From NCBI RefSeq assembly GCF_049532985.1, contig NZ_CP186693.1, forward strand, positions 5,332,001-5,396,000: DNA of 64,000 nucleotides. Reading direction: 5' to 3'. A program made the translations under genes and the position numbers. This DNA is from Promicromonospora sp049532985 (GTDB lineage: Bacteria > Actinomycetota > Actinomycetes > Actinomycetales > Cellulomonadaceae). Under the pieces are notes generated by a model that worked only from the letters and a program-made list of their open reading frames with translations, made no database searches and was not told where the DNA came from. Positions 55,001-64,000 of the stretch are shown here, piece after piece; within the stretch, counting starts at the first letter, position 1, and every line of letters begins with the position of its first letter.

Positions 55001-56422
55001 GTGACTCTTCGCCTGTATGACACCGCCACGCGCGAGGTGCGCGACTTCACCCCCATCACCCCGGGCGAGGTCGGCATCTACCTGTGTGGTGCCACCGTGC
55101 AGGCACCACCCCACGTGGGCCACCTCCGGCCGGTCATCGCGTTCGACGTGCTGCGGCGCTGGCTCACCCGCCGGGGCCTGAAGGTCACGCTGATCCGCAA
55201 CGTCACCGACATCGACGACAAGGTGCTGGCCAAGTCGGCCGCCGCCGGCCGGGAGTGGTGGGCGCACGCCGCGCTGTACGAGCGCGTGTTCACGCAGGCG
55301 TACGACGCCCTCGGCGTCATCCCGCCCACCTACGAGCCGCGCGCCACCGGCAGCGTGCCCGAGATGGTCGCGCTCATGGAGCGCCTGGTCGAGAAAGGCA
55401 ACGCCTACACCACCGGCGCGGGCAACGTCTGGTTCGACGTGCGTTCCTGGCCGGCCTACGGCGAGCTCACCCGGCAGAAGATCGAGGACCTCAGCCCCGA
55501 GGAGGGCGCGGAGGTGTCGGGCGCGGCCGCGGACAAGAAGAACCCGCACGACTTCGCGCTCTGGAAGGCCCCCAAGCCCGGCGAGCCGGAGTCGGCGTCC
55601 TGGGACACCCCCTACGGGCGCGGGCGGCCCGGCTGGCACCTCGAGTGCTCCGCCATGGCCCGCCGCTACCTGGGTGAGACGTTCGACATCCACGGCGGCG
55701 GCCTCGACCTGCGGTTCCCGCACCACGAGAACGAGCAGGCCCAGTCCCGCGCCGCGGGCTACGGGTTCGCGCAGCGGTGGATGCACGTCGCGTGGGTCAC
55801 GCAGGCCGGCGTCAAGATGTCCAAGTCGCTGGGCAACGGGCTCCTCGTGAGCGAGCTGCTGACCCAGGCCCCCGCACCGGTGGTGCGCTACGCCCTGGCC
55901 GCCGTCCAGTACCGGTCCATGCTGGAGTGGGCGCCGGACACCCTCCAGGAGGCCCGCACCACGTGGGAGCGCCTGTCGGGCTTCGTCACGCGCGCGTCCG
56001 AGCGGGTCGGCGACGTCCCGGCCGAGGAGGTGGCCAAGGCGGAGGTGCCCGAGGGGTTCGCGGCGGCCATGGACGACGACCTCAACGTGCCGCAGGCGCT
56101 CGCCGTCGTGCACGAGCACCTGCGGGCCGGGAACACGGCCCTCGCCGAGGGCTCCGACGCCGCGGTGCGTGCGGAGCTGGTGACGGTGCGTGCGATGCTG
56201 GACGTGCTGGGCCTGGACCCTGCCGACCCGCAGTGGGCCACCTCGACGGACGACCGGTACGCGACGGCGCTGGACGCGCTCGTCGCCGCGGAGCTCTCGG
56301 CGCGCGCGCAGGCCCGTGCCGCGAAGGACTGGGCCGCCTCCGACGCGATCCGGGACCGCCTGGCGGCGGCCGGTATCGAGGTCCAGGACTCCGCCGACGG
56401 CGCCCGCTGGGCGCTGTCCTGA
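55001..56422 (+). CDS. cysS: Cysteinyl-tRNA synthetase
   Basis: 473-aa class I synthetase. Zinc-binding YLCGATVQ, HIGH motif as HVGH, GWHLECSAM and KMSKSLGN are intact. Length and the full C-terminal DALR-like domain (WAASDAIRDRLAAAGIEVQD) distinguish it from the shorter mycothiol ligase MshC. GTG start at 55001. Followed by rlmB after 31 bp. Confidence 0.96.
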   Translation: MTLRLYDTATREVRDFTPITPGEVGIYLCGATVQAPPHVGHLRPVIAFDVLRRWLTRRGLKVTLIRNVTDIDDKVLAKSAAAGREWWAHAALYERVFTQAYDALGVIPPTYEPRATGSVPEMVALMERLVEKGNAYTTGAGNVWFDVRSWPAYGELTRQKIEDLSPEEGAEVSGAAADKKNPHDFALWKAPKPGEPESASWDTPYGRGRPGWHLECSAMARRYLGETFDIHGGGLDLRFPHHENEQAQSRAAGYGFAQRWMHVAWVTQAGVKMSKSLGNGLLVSELLTQAPAPVVRYALAAVQYRSMLEWAPDTLQEARTTWERLSGFVTRASERVGDVPAEEVAKAEVPEGFAAAMDDDLNVPQALAVVHEHLRAGNTALAEGSDAAVRAELVTVRAMLDVLGLDPADPQWATSTDDRYATALDALVAAELSARAQARAAKDWAASDAIRDRLAAAGIEVQDSADGARWALS

Positions 56423-56453
56423 TCTGACACCCGGCTGAGAGACGAGAGACACG

Positions 56454-57449
56454 ATGGCAGGCAACTCCAAGCGCGCCGGTGCGGTGCGCAAGGCCGGCTC
56501 CAAGAAGGGCGCCCAGGTGGGCACCGGCGGGCACAGCCGCAAGGCGCTGCGCGGCAAGGGCCCGACGCCCAAGGCGGAGGACCGCACCTACCACCCCGCG
56601 CACCAGCGCAAGATCGCGGCGGAGAAGCGGGCCGCGACCACCCAGCGCCGGCCCGGTACGCCGGGCGGGCGCGGCGCGGGCCGCAAGGGCGCCGGCGCCG
56701 CCGAGGTGGTCGCCGGCCGCAACTCCGTGCTGGAGGCCCTGCGCGCCGAGATGCCCGCCGAGGGCATCTACCTGGCCTCGCGCCTGGAGGCGGACGACCG
56801 GACGCAGGAGATCCTCGAGATCGCGCACGCGCGCAGCCTGCCCATGTTCGAGGCCTCGCGCCTCGACCTCGACCGGATCACCGACGGCGCCGTGCACCAG
56901 GGCGTCGCCATGAAGGTGCCGCCGTACGAGTACCGGGACGTCGAGGACCTGCTCGACGTCGCGGCCGAGGCCGGCGAGGCGCCGCTGATCGTGGCGCTCG
57001 ACAACGTCACCGACCCGCGCAACCTCGGCGCGGTGCTGCGGTCGGGCGGGGCGTTCGGTGCGCACGGCGTGCTGGTGCCCGAGCGGCGCGCCGCGGGGGT
57101 CACGGCGTCGGCCTGGAAGGTGTCCGCGGGTGCCGCGGCGCGGGTGCCCGTGGCGCGGGCGACCAACCTGGCCCGCGAGCTCGCGGAGCTCAAGAAGGCC
57201 GGCTGCTTCGTGGTCGGCCTGGACGCCGGCGGTGACATGCCGGTGGGGGAGCTCGCCTACGCGACCGACCCGCTGGTGCTGGTGGTCGGCTCCGAGGGCA
57301 AGGGCCTGTCCCGCCTGGTCCGCGAGGCGTGCGACGCGGTGGTCTCCATCCCGATCGCGGCCACGACGGAGTCGCTGAACGCGGCGGTGGCCGCCGGCAT
57401 CACCCTGTACGAGGTCGCGAAGCAGCGAGCAGCCGCACCCGGCGCGTGA
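56454..57449 (+). CDS. rlmB: 23S rRNA 2'-O-ribose methyltransferase (RlmB/TrmH, SpoU family)
   Basis: 331 aa. A basic, disordered N-terminus (~1-80, Lys/Arg/Gly-rich) probably binds rRNA. The substrate-binding domain starts at VVAGRNSVLEALRA and the SPOUT trefoil-knot domain carries IVALDNVTDPRNLGAVLRS, VVGSEGKGLSRLV and IPIAATTESLNAAVAAGI. Expected to methylate a 23S rRNA guanosine ribose. Its stop lies inside the left arm of a long hairpin. Confidence 0.93.
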   Translation: MAGNSKRAGAVRKAGSKKGAQVGTGGHSRKALRGKGPTPKAEDRTYHPAHQRKIAAEKRAATTQRRPGTPGGRGAGRKGAGAAEVVAGRNSVLEALRAEMPAEGIYLASRLEADDRTQEILEIAHARSLPMFEASRLDLDRITDGAVHQGVAMKVPPYEYRDVEDLLDVAAEAGEAPLIVALDNVTDPRNLGAVLRSGGAFGAHGVLVPERRAAGVTASAWKVSAGAAARVPVARATNLARELAELKKAGCFVVGLDAGGDMPVGELAYATDPLVLVVGSEGKGLSRLVREACDAVVSIPIAATTESLNAAVAAGITLYEVAKQRAAAPGA

Positions 57450-57510
57450 TCGGCAGAAGGTCAGGTGATCGGTACCCCGGGGTGCCGATCACCTGACCTT
57501 CTGCCGATCA
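57447..57510. terminator. 26-bp inverted repeat holding both stop codons (rlmB / DUF4032)
   Basis: Arms 57447-57472 and 57485-57510 are perfect, with more pairing inside the 12-nt loop. The outermost three bases of each arm are the TGA stop of each convergent gene. Confidence 0.85.
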
Positions 57511-58758
57511 CTCGACGTAGTCGGCGGCGGTCGCGCCCGGGGGCAGGCCCAGGACCGCGTCCTCGTCCGGGCGGTGCCGGAGCACGTTCTCGACGTAGGA
57601 CTCGGCGGCCTCCGGCATCGGGATGTCGCGCTGCGCCTGCTGGGAGATGAACCAGCGGTGGTCCAGGATCTCGTGGAACAGCTGCGCCGGCTCCAGCTTG
57701 CGGCGCAGCTCGCGCGGCACCGCGTCGATCGTCGGCCGGAAGACCTGACGGACCCAGGCGTGGGCCACGATCTGCTCCTGGTCGTTCTGCCGGTCCGTCG
57801 CGGCCCGGTAGCTGTCCAGGTCGTTGAGCATGCGGCGGGCCTGGTTCTCCTGGACGTCGAGCCCGGTGAGGCGCAGGAGCCGGCGGGAGTGGTGCCCGGC
57901 GTCGACCACCTTGGGCTGGATGCGCACCTTGGTGCCGTCGATGTCCGTGGTGATCTCCAGCTCGCCCACGTCGAAGCCGAGGTCGTTGAGCCGCTCGATG
58001 CGGGCGGCGACCCGCCACCGCTCGTTGGAGTCGAAGGCCTCGGAGCCCGTCAGGGCGTCCCACAGCTCGTTGTAGCGCTCCACGAGGGCGTCGCCGATGG
58101 CCACCTCGTCGACGTTCTCGTCCAGCAGCTCGCCCGCGGCCAGGTCCATCAGCTCGCCGATGATGTTGGTGCGCGCCAGGTCGACGTCGTAGTTGCGCTG
58201 GCCGTCCGTGAGCTGACGGTGCATGTCGCCGGTCTCGGCGTCGACCAGGTAGGCCGCGAACGTCTCGGCGTCGCGCCGGAACAGCGTGTTCGACAGCGAC
58301 ACGTCACCCCAGTAGAAGCCCACCAGGTGCAGGCGCACGAGGAGCACCGCGAGGGCGTCGATGAGGCGGGTCGCGGTGTCGGGGCGCAGGTCCTGGCTGA
58401 ACAGGGCGCGGTAGGGCAGGGAGAAGGACAGGTGCTCGGTGACGAGCACCGCCTCCAGCCGCTCGCCGTCGGGCGCCCGGCGGCCGGTGATGACGCCCAC
58501 GGGGACCACCGACGGAACCTCGATGCGGTGGAGCTGCCGGAGCAGCTCGTACTCGCGGTAGGCGACGGTCTCGCCGATCTCCTTGATGGCGATGACCCGC
58601 CCGCCGTGGTTGACGAAGCGGACCACGTGCCGGGAGATGCCCTGGGGCAGCGCGGCCAGGACGTCCTCGGGCCAGTCGACCAGCGGCACGTCCCACGGGA
58701 GGTCCAGCAGCGCGGGGTCGGGTGCGACCGCGGTGATCTGGAGGTTCTGCTGGGGCAT
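57508..58758 (-). CDS. DUF4032 protein with kinase-like core
   Basis: 416 aa, soluble. The N-terminal half resembles a small-molecule/lipopolysaccharide-kinase fold: RVIAIKEIGETVAYREYELL (Lys-Glu pair), LHLVGFYWGDVSLSNTLFR in the catalytic-loop position, AYLVDAETGD in the DFG position. The C-terminal half is the DUF4032 domain. Substrate unknown. ATG 58758 is favoured over one at 58767 because CAGAAT (minus strand 58766-58771) ends 7 nt upstream. Confidence 0.85.
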   Translation of the reverse strand: MPQQNLQITAVAPDPALLDLPWDVPLVDWPEDVLAALPQGISRHVVRFVNHGGRVIAIKEIGETVAYREYELLRQLHRIEVPSVVPVGVITGRRAPDGERLEAVLVTEHLSFSLPYRALFSQDLRPDTATRLIDALAVLLVRLHLVGFYWGDVSLSNTLFRRDAETFAAYLVDAETGDMHRQLTDGQRNYDVDLARTNIIGELMDLAAGELLDENVDEVAIGDALVERYNELWDALTGSEAFDSNERWRVAARIERLNDLGFDVGELEITTDIDGTKVRIQPKVVDAGHHSRRLLRLTGLDVQENQARRMLNDLDSYRAATDRQNDQEQIVAHAWVRQVFRPTIDAVPRELRRKLEPAQLFHEILDHRWFISQQAQRDIPMPEAAESYVENVLRHRPDEDAVLGLPPGATAADYVE

Positions 58759-58765
58759 GGGCACC

Positions 58766-58771
58766 ATTCTG
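58766..58771 (-). promoter_or_regulatory. -10-like element of the DUF4032 gene (leaderless)
   Basis: CAGAAT on the minus strand, 7 nt from the ATG at 58758. Confidence 0.4.
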
Positions 58772-58809
58772 AACGACGGGACCGCCGGGGTGGCTTTCCG
58801 GCGTGGGAC

Positions 58810-58867
58810 AGAACTGTGGCGAGACAGGACGTCGGCTCTGGCCGGCGTCCTGTCTCGCCACAGTTCT
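58810..58867. terminator. 22-bp inverted repeat after the sugar-ABC ATPase gene
   Basis: Perfect arms 58810-58831 / 58846-58867; pairing can continue into the 14-nt loop and, with a bulge, outwards. It terminates the minus-strand ATPase message before the DUF4032 promoter. Confidence 0.75.
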
Positions 58868-58902
58868 ATGTCGCCATGGTTCTACCTCGGCGGCGGGGTG
58901 GG

Positions 58903-60021
58903 TCAGCCGAGGCGTTCGCCCGAGGTCGCGGAGAACACGTGGGAGTGGCCGGCCTGGATGGCCACGGAGATGACGTCGCCCTTGTCCGGCACGCCACGCG
59001 GGTCGATACGGACGATGACCTGGTTGGTGTCACCGGCGGACAGGTCCACGTCGGCGGCGTCGCCCTTGAGCGAGCCGTACACGAACGCGTCCGAGCCGAG
59101 CTCCTCCACGAGGTTGACCTCGACCTCGAACGACCCGGCGGTCCCGGCCGGGACCACGTCCAGCGACTCGGGACGGAAGCCCAGGGTCACCTTGCCGCCG
59201 TCGGAGTCCGGGATCGCGCCGGCGATGGACCGCTCCAGCGGCACGCTCGCGGAGCCGACCTTGACGCCGCCGTCCTTGACGTCGAACGTGCCGATGTTCA
59301 TCGCCGGGGAGCCGATGAACCCGGCCACGAACACGTTGGCCGGGCGGTCGTACATCTCCCGCGGGGTGCCGACCTGCTGCAGGATGCCGCCGTTGAGGAC
59401 CGCGATCCGGTCACCCATCGTCAGGGCCTCGGTCTGGTCGTGGGTCACGTAGACCGTGGTCACGCCCAGGCGGCGCTGCAGCGAGGCGATCTGGGTACGG
59501 GTCTGCACGCGCAGCTTGGCGTCCAGGTTGGACAGCGGCTCGTCCATGAGGAACACCTGCGGCTGACGCACGATCGCGCGGCCCATGGCCACACGCTGAC
59601 GCTGACCACCCGAGAGGGCCTTGGGCTTGCGGTCCAGGTACTCGGTCAGGTCCAGGATCTTGGCGGCCTCCTCGACCCGCTGGCGGATCTCGGCCTTCGG
59701 GGTGCCGGCGATCTTCAGGGCGAAGCCCATGTTGTCCGCCACGGACATGTGCGGGTAGAGCGCGTAGTTCTGGAACACCATCGCGATGTCGCGGTCCTTG
59801 GGCTGCACGTCGGTGACGTCCCGGTCACCGATGAAGATGTGCCCGCCGTTGACGTCCTCCAGACCCGCCAGCATGCGCAGCGAGGTGGACTTGCCGCAGC
59901 CGGACGGGCCGACGAGGACGAGGAACTCGCCGTCCTCGATCTCCAGGTTCAGCTGGTCGACGGCCGGGCGCTCCGTGCCCGGGTAGACGCGCGTCGCGTG
60001 GTCGAAAGTGACCGTAGCCAT
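58903..60021 (-). CDS. Sugar ABC transporter ATP-binding protein (MsiK/UgpC type)
   Basis: 372-aa CUT1-family ATPase. Walker A GPSGCGKST, Q-loop MVFQNYALYPHMSV, signature LSGGQRQRV, Walker B LMDEPLSNLDAKLR and switch His in YVTHDQTEA. The C-terminal MalK-like regulatory TOBE domains run from about 240 on. No permease or binding protein is nearby, so it is likely the shared ATPase for several sugar importers, as MsiK is in Streptomyces (inference). Start ATG 60021 with GGAGGG upstream. Confidence 0.92.
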   Translation of the reverse strand: MATVTFDHATRVYPGTERPAVDQLNLEIEDGEFLVLVGPSGCGKSTSLRMLAGLEDVNGGHIFIGDRDVTDVQPKDRDIAMVFQNYALYPHMSVADNMGFALKIAGTPKAEIRQRVEEAAKILDLTEYLDRKPKALSGGQRQRVAMGRAIVRQPQVFLMDEPLSNLDAKLRVQTRTQIASLQRRLGVTTVYVTHDQTEALTMGDRIAVLNGGILQQVGTPREMYDRPANVFVAGFIGSPAMNIGTFDVKDGGVKVGSASVPLERSIAGAIPDSDGGKVTLGFRPESLDVVPAGTAGSFEVEVNLVEELGSDAFVYGSLKGDAADVDLSAGDTNQVIVRIDPRGVPDKGDVISVAIQAGHSHVFSATSGERLG

Positions 60022-60172
60022 GAGAAAACATCCCTCCACCGGCAGGTACGTGCCGGACGATCCGTTGTGGTCGGGTGCCGTTGCTTCCACTGACGTGTCG
60101 GCGGTGACACTGTTGCAGCGCGATCGTACCCCGGTTGGTCAAGGTCGCGGTACAGACCAGGTCACAGGCAGG

Positions 60173-62497
<2,325 letters not shown>

Positions 62498-62659
62498 TGT
62501 ACTGCTCCTTGGATGTAGAAGAGTCACGCTGTCCAGCGTCAAGAGTACCGAGGTCTTGTACCTGCTCAGGGTAACGATGTCGGCGACTCACTCGCCGGGG
62601 CGCGCTCCCGGTGCTGGTCAGAGGGCCGGACTTGACGGGCATCGCTCGTGCGCGGCGGA

Positions 62660-62665
62660 TAGCGT
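62660..62665 (+). promoter_or_regulatory. -10 element of the Ser/Thr kinase gene (leaderless)
   Basis: TAGCGT ends 7 nt before ATG 62673. The 175-bp gap to otsAB holds divergent promoters. Confidence 0.5.
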
Positions 62666-62672
62666 GTGCCCC

Positions 62673-64000
62673 ATGGAGGAGGTGGACACCCCGGTCGCGC
62701 TGCCGGGTGCCGGACCCGTCGCGGGCGCTCAGCTCGGCGGGTACACGGTCGTGCGCGAGATCGGGTCGGGCGCCATGGGCGCCGTCTACCGGGCGGTCGA
62801 CGGCGGCGGGAACGCCGTCGCGCTCAAGATGCTGCACCGCCACCTCGACGACCCGGCCGCCCGCGAACGCCTGCGCCGCGAGGCCGCCGCGCTCCAGGGC
62901 CTGCGCCACCCCGCCGTCGCCCGCGTGCTGGACGCCGAGCTGGAGGGGCCCGAGGCCTTCATCGTCACCGAGCTCGTCGAGGGACCCACCCTCGAGGAGG
63001 AGATCGACGAGCGCGGGCCGCTCGACCCCCGGGACCTGTTCGAGCTCGCCGACCAGCTCGCCGACGCGCTCGAGGCCGTGCACGGCACCGGCGTCGTGCA
63101 CCGGGACCTCACCCCGTCCAACGTGCTCATCGCGCGCACCGGGCCCGTCCTGATCGACTTCGGGCTCGCCCAGGGGCCGAACGACCCGCGCGCCACCCGC
63201 ACCGGGTTCGTCATGGGCACCCCCGGCTACCTCGCCCCCGAGCTGCTCGACGGCGCCGAGCCCGGACCCGACACCGACTGGTGGTCATGGGCCGCGGTGC
63301 TCGCGTTCTCCGGTACCGGGCGCGCGCCGTTCGGCGTCCGCCCCACCGAGCTGGTGCTGCGTCGCTCCCGGCAGGGTGACGCCGACCTCGACGGGCTCCC
63401 GCCCCGTGCGGAGCGGGCGCTCGCGGCCGCGCTGCGCGCCGTGCCCGCCGAACGGTGGGGTCCCGACGAGGTGGCCCGGGCGCTCAAGGCCGAGTCCGAG
63501 GCGTTCGTCGCTCGCACGGAGGGGGAGGACGACGAACAGACCGCCGTGCTCGGGGCCGCGGCCACGACCGCCGAGACGGCGGCCGACGCCGGCTCGACGC
63601 GCGTGCTGCCCGACGGCGTGCCGGCGCGCCGTCGCCCGGTCTCCGCGGCAGCCGGTGGGACGGGGGTCGGCGCCGCTGCGGGTGCCGCCGCACGCCGCCG
63701 CAACGCTGCCGGTGGCGTGACCGACCTCGCGGCCGCACCCGTCAGCCAGGCCCGGGGGCGTTCCGTGACCGGGCGGGCCGTCGGCGCGCCGAGCCCGGCC
63801 CCGCCGTCGGTCGCGCCGGTCGTGGTCCCGGAGAACCCCGCACGTGTGCGGGGGTACCGGGGGATCTTCCTCACCGCGGGGCTGGCGCTCGTGGCGCTCG
63901 CGGCGACCATGCCCGGCATCGCCGCCGCCGTGCTCGTGGCCCTGCTGGTCCTGACCCGCCTCGCGGGCATCGCCGTCGAGGAGTTCCGCAGCCGCCGCGA
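62673..64000 (+). CDS. Hanks-type Ser/Thr protein kinase, partial
   Basis: Open from ATG 62673 to the window edge (442 codons). Kinase domain ~20-270: glycine loop REIGSGAMGAVYR, VALKML with the ATP-anchoring Lys, catalytic loop VVHRDLTPSN, metal-binding LIDFGLAQG, activation segment to MGTPGYLAPE. The catalytic loop has Thr where PknA/PknB-type kinases usually have Lys (HRDLKPxN), but the Asp is kept. A long Ala/Arg/Pro-rich juxtamembrane region follows, then TM helices from about residue 395 (IFLTAGLALVALAATM). An extracellular sensor, if any, lies beyond the window. Confidence 0.88.
   Translation, partial: MEEVDTPVALPGAGPVAGAQLGGYTVVREIGSGAMGAVYRAVDGGGNAVALKMLHRHLDDPAARERLRREAAALQGLRHPAVARVLDAELEGPEAFIVTELVEGPTLEEEIDERGPLDPRDLFELADQLADALEAVHGTGVVHRDLTPSNVLIARTGPVLIDFGLAQGPNDPRATRTGFVMGTPGYLAPELLDGAEPGPDTDWWSWAAVLAFSGTGRAPFGVRPTELVLRRSRQGDADLDGLPPRAERALAAALRAVPAERWGPDEVARALKAESEAFVARTEGEDDEQTAVLGAAATTAETAADAGSTRVLPDGVPARRRPVSAAAGGTGVGAAAGAAARRRNAAGGVTDLAAAPVSQARGRSVTGRAVGAPSPAPPSVAPVVVPENPARVRGYRGIFLTAGLALVALAATMPGIAAAVLVALLVLTRLAGIAVEEFRSRR

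Overview
The window is very GC-rich with strong third-position GC bias. It carries actinobacterial marker genes (Lsr2, CarD, mycothiol glycosyltransferase MshA, SenX3-RegX3, an LpqE-like lipoprotein, a RipA-like NlpC/P60 hydrolase) in the order ftsH-folE-folP-folB/K-panC-panD-nadB, nadC-lysS-lsr2 and carD-ispD-ispF...cysS-rlmB. This fits a chromosomal core region of an actinobacterium of the order Micrococcales, probably close to Cellulomonadaceae or Promicromonosporaceae; the family level is inference. No tRNA, rRNA, insertion sequence, prophage or CRISPR array was seen.

Layout. 1-5.6 kb: partial VOC protein, metX and metY (methionine synthesis), a secreted peptidoglycan hydrolase, pyrophosphatase. 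5.8-24.4 kb, all on +: dacB, a zincin, tilS, hpt, ftsH, then a tightly overlapping biosynthetic run folE-folP-folB/K, three membrane/PH-domain genes, a DUF2520 gene, panC, panD and nadB. 24.5-30.2 kb, on -: a four-gene operon with a biotin carboxylase-BCCP fusion, a PxpB-PxpC fusion, PxpA and an NRAMP-like transporter. Facing it on + is a secreted pyroglutamyl-peptidase-like protein, followed by a GntR regulator coupled to nadC. 33.6-39.3 kb: lysS, lsr2, a lactonase, mshA, gpmA. 39.3-47.7 kb: the phosphate module phoU / senX3-regX3 / pstS-pstS-pstC-pstA-pstB. 47.7-57.4 kb: lpqE-like, carD, ispD-ispF, a four-gene accessory stretch (TetR, lactone oxidase, PLP fold-III enzyme, LtrA), cysS, rlmB. 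57.5-64 kb: DUF4032, a shared sugar-ABC ATPase, an otsA-otsB fusion and the start of a Ser/Thr kinase.

How the genes work together. The most coherent accessory system is the pyroglutamate/lactam locus at 24.5-31.9 kb. A secreted C15-fold protein whose catalytic Cys appears replaced by Ser diverges from an operon coding for a non-canonical NRAMP-family transporter, PxpA, fused PxpBC and a biotin carboxylase. Together the last two supply every domain of a urea-carboxylase-type enzyme. A 12-bp GntR-like motif occurs once in front of each divergent unit. The phosphate module has two PstS genes whose promoters carry the same PHO-box motif at exactly the same distance from the -10 element.

Recurrent sequence habits: many genes have a TANNNT-type -10 element ending 6-8 nt before the start codon (leaderless mRNA signature); cotranscribed genes overlap by GTGA or ATGA; convergent genes are separated by long perfect inverted repeats without T tracts; and several conserved enzymes (TilS, FolB/K, FolP, PxpBC, BC-BCCP) carry low-complexity insertions or linkers, most strikingly TilS and FolB/K.
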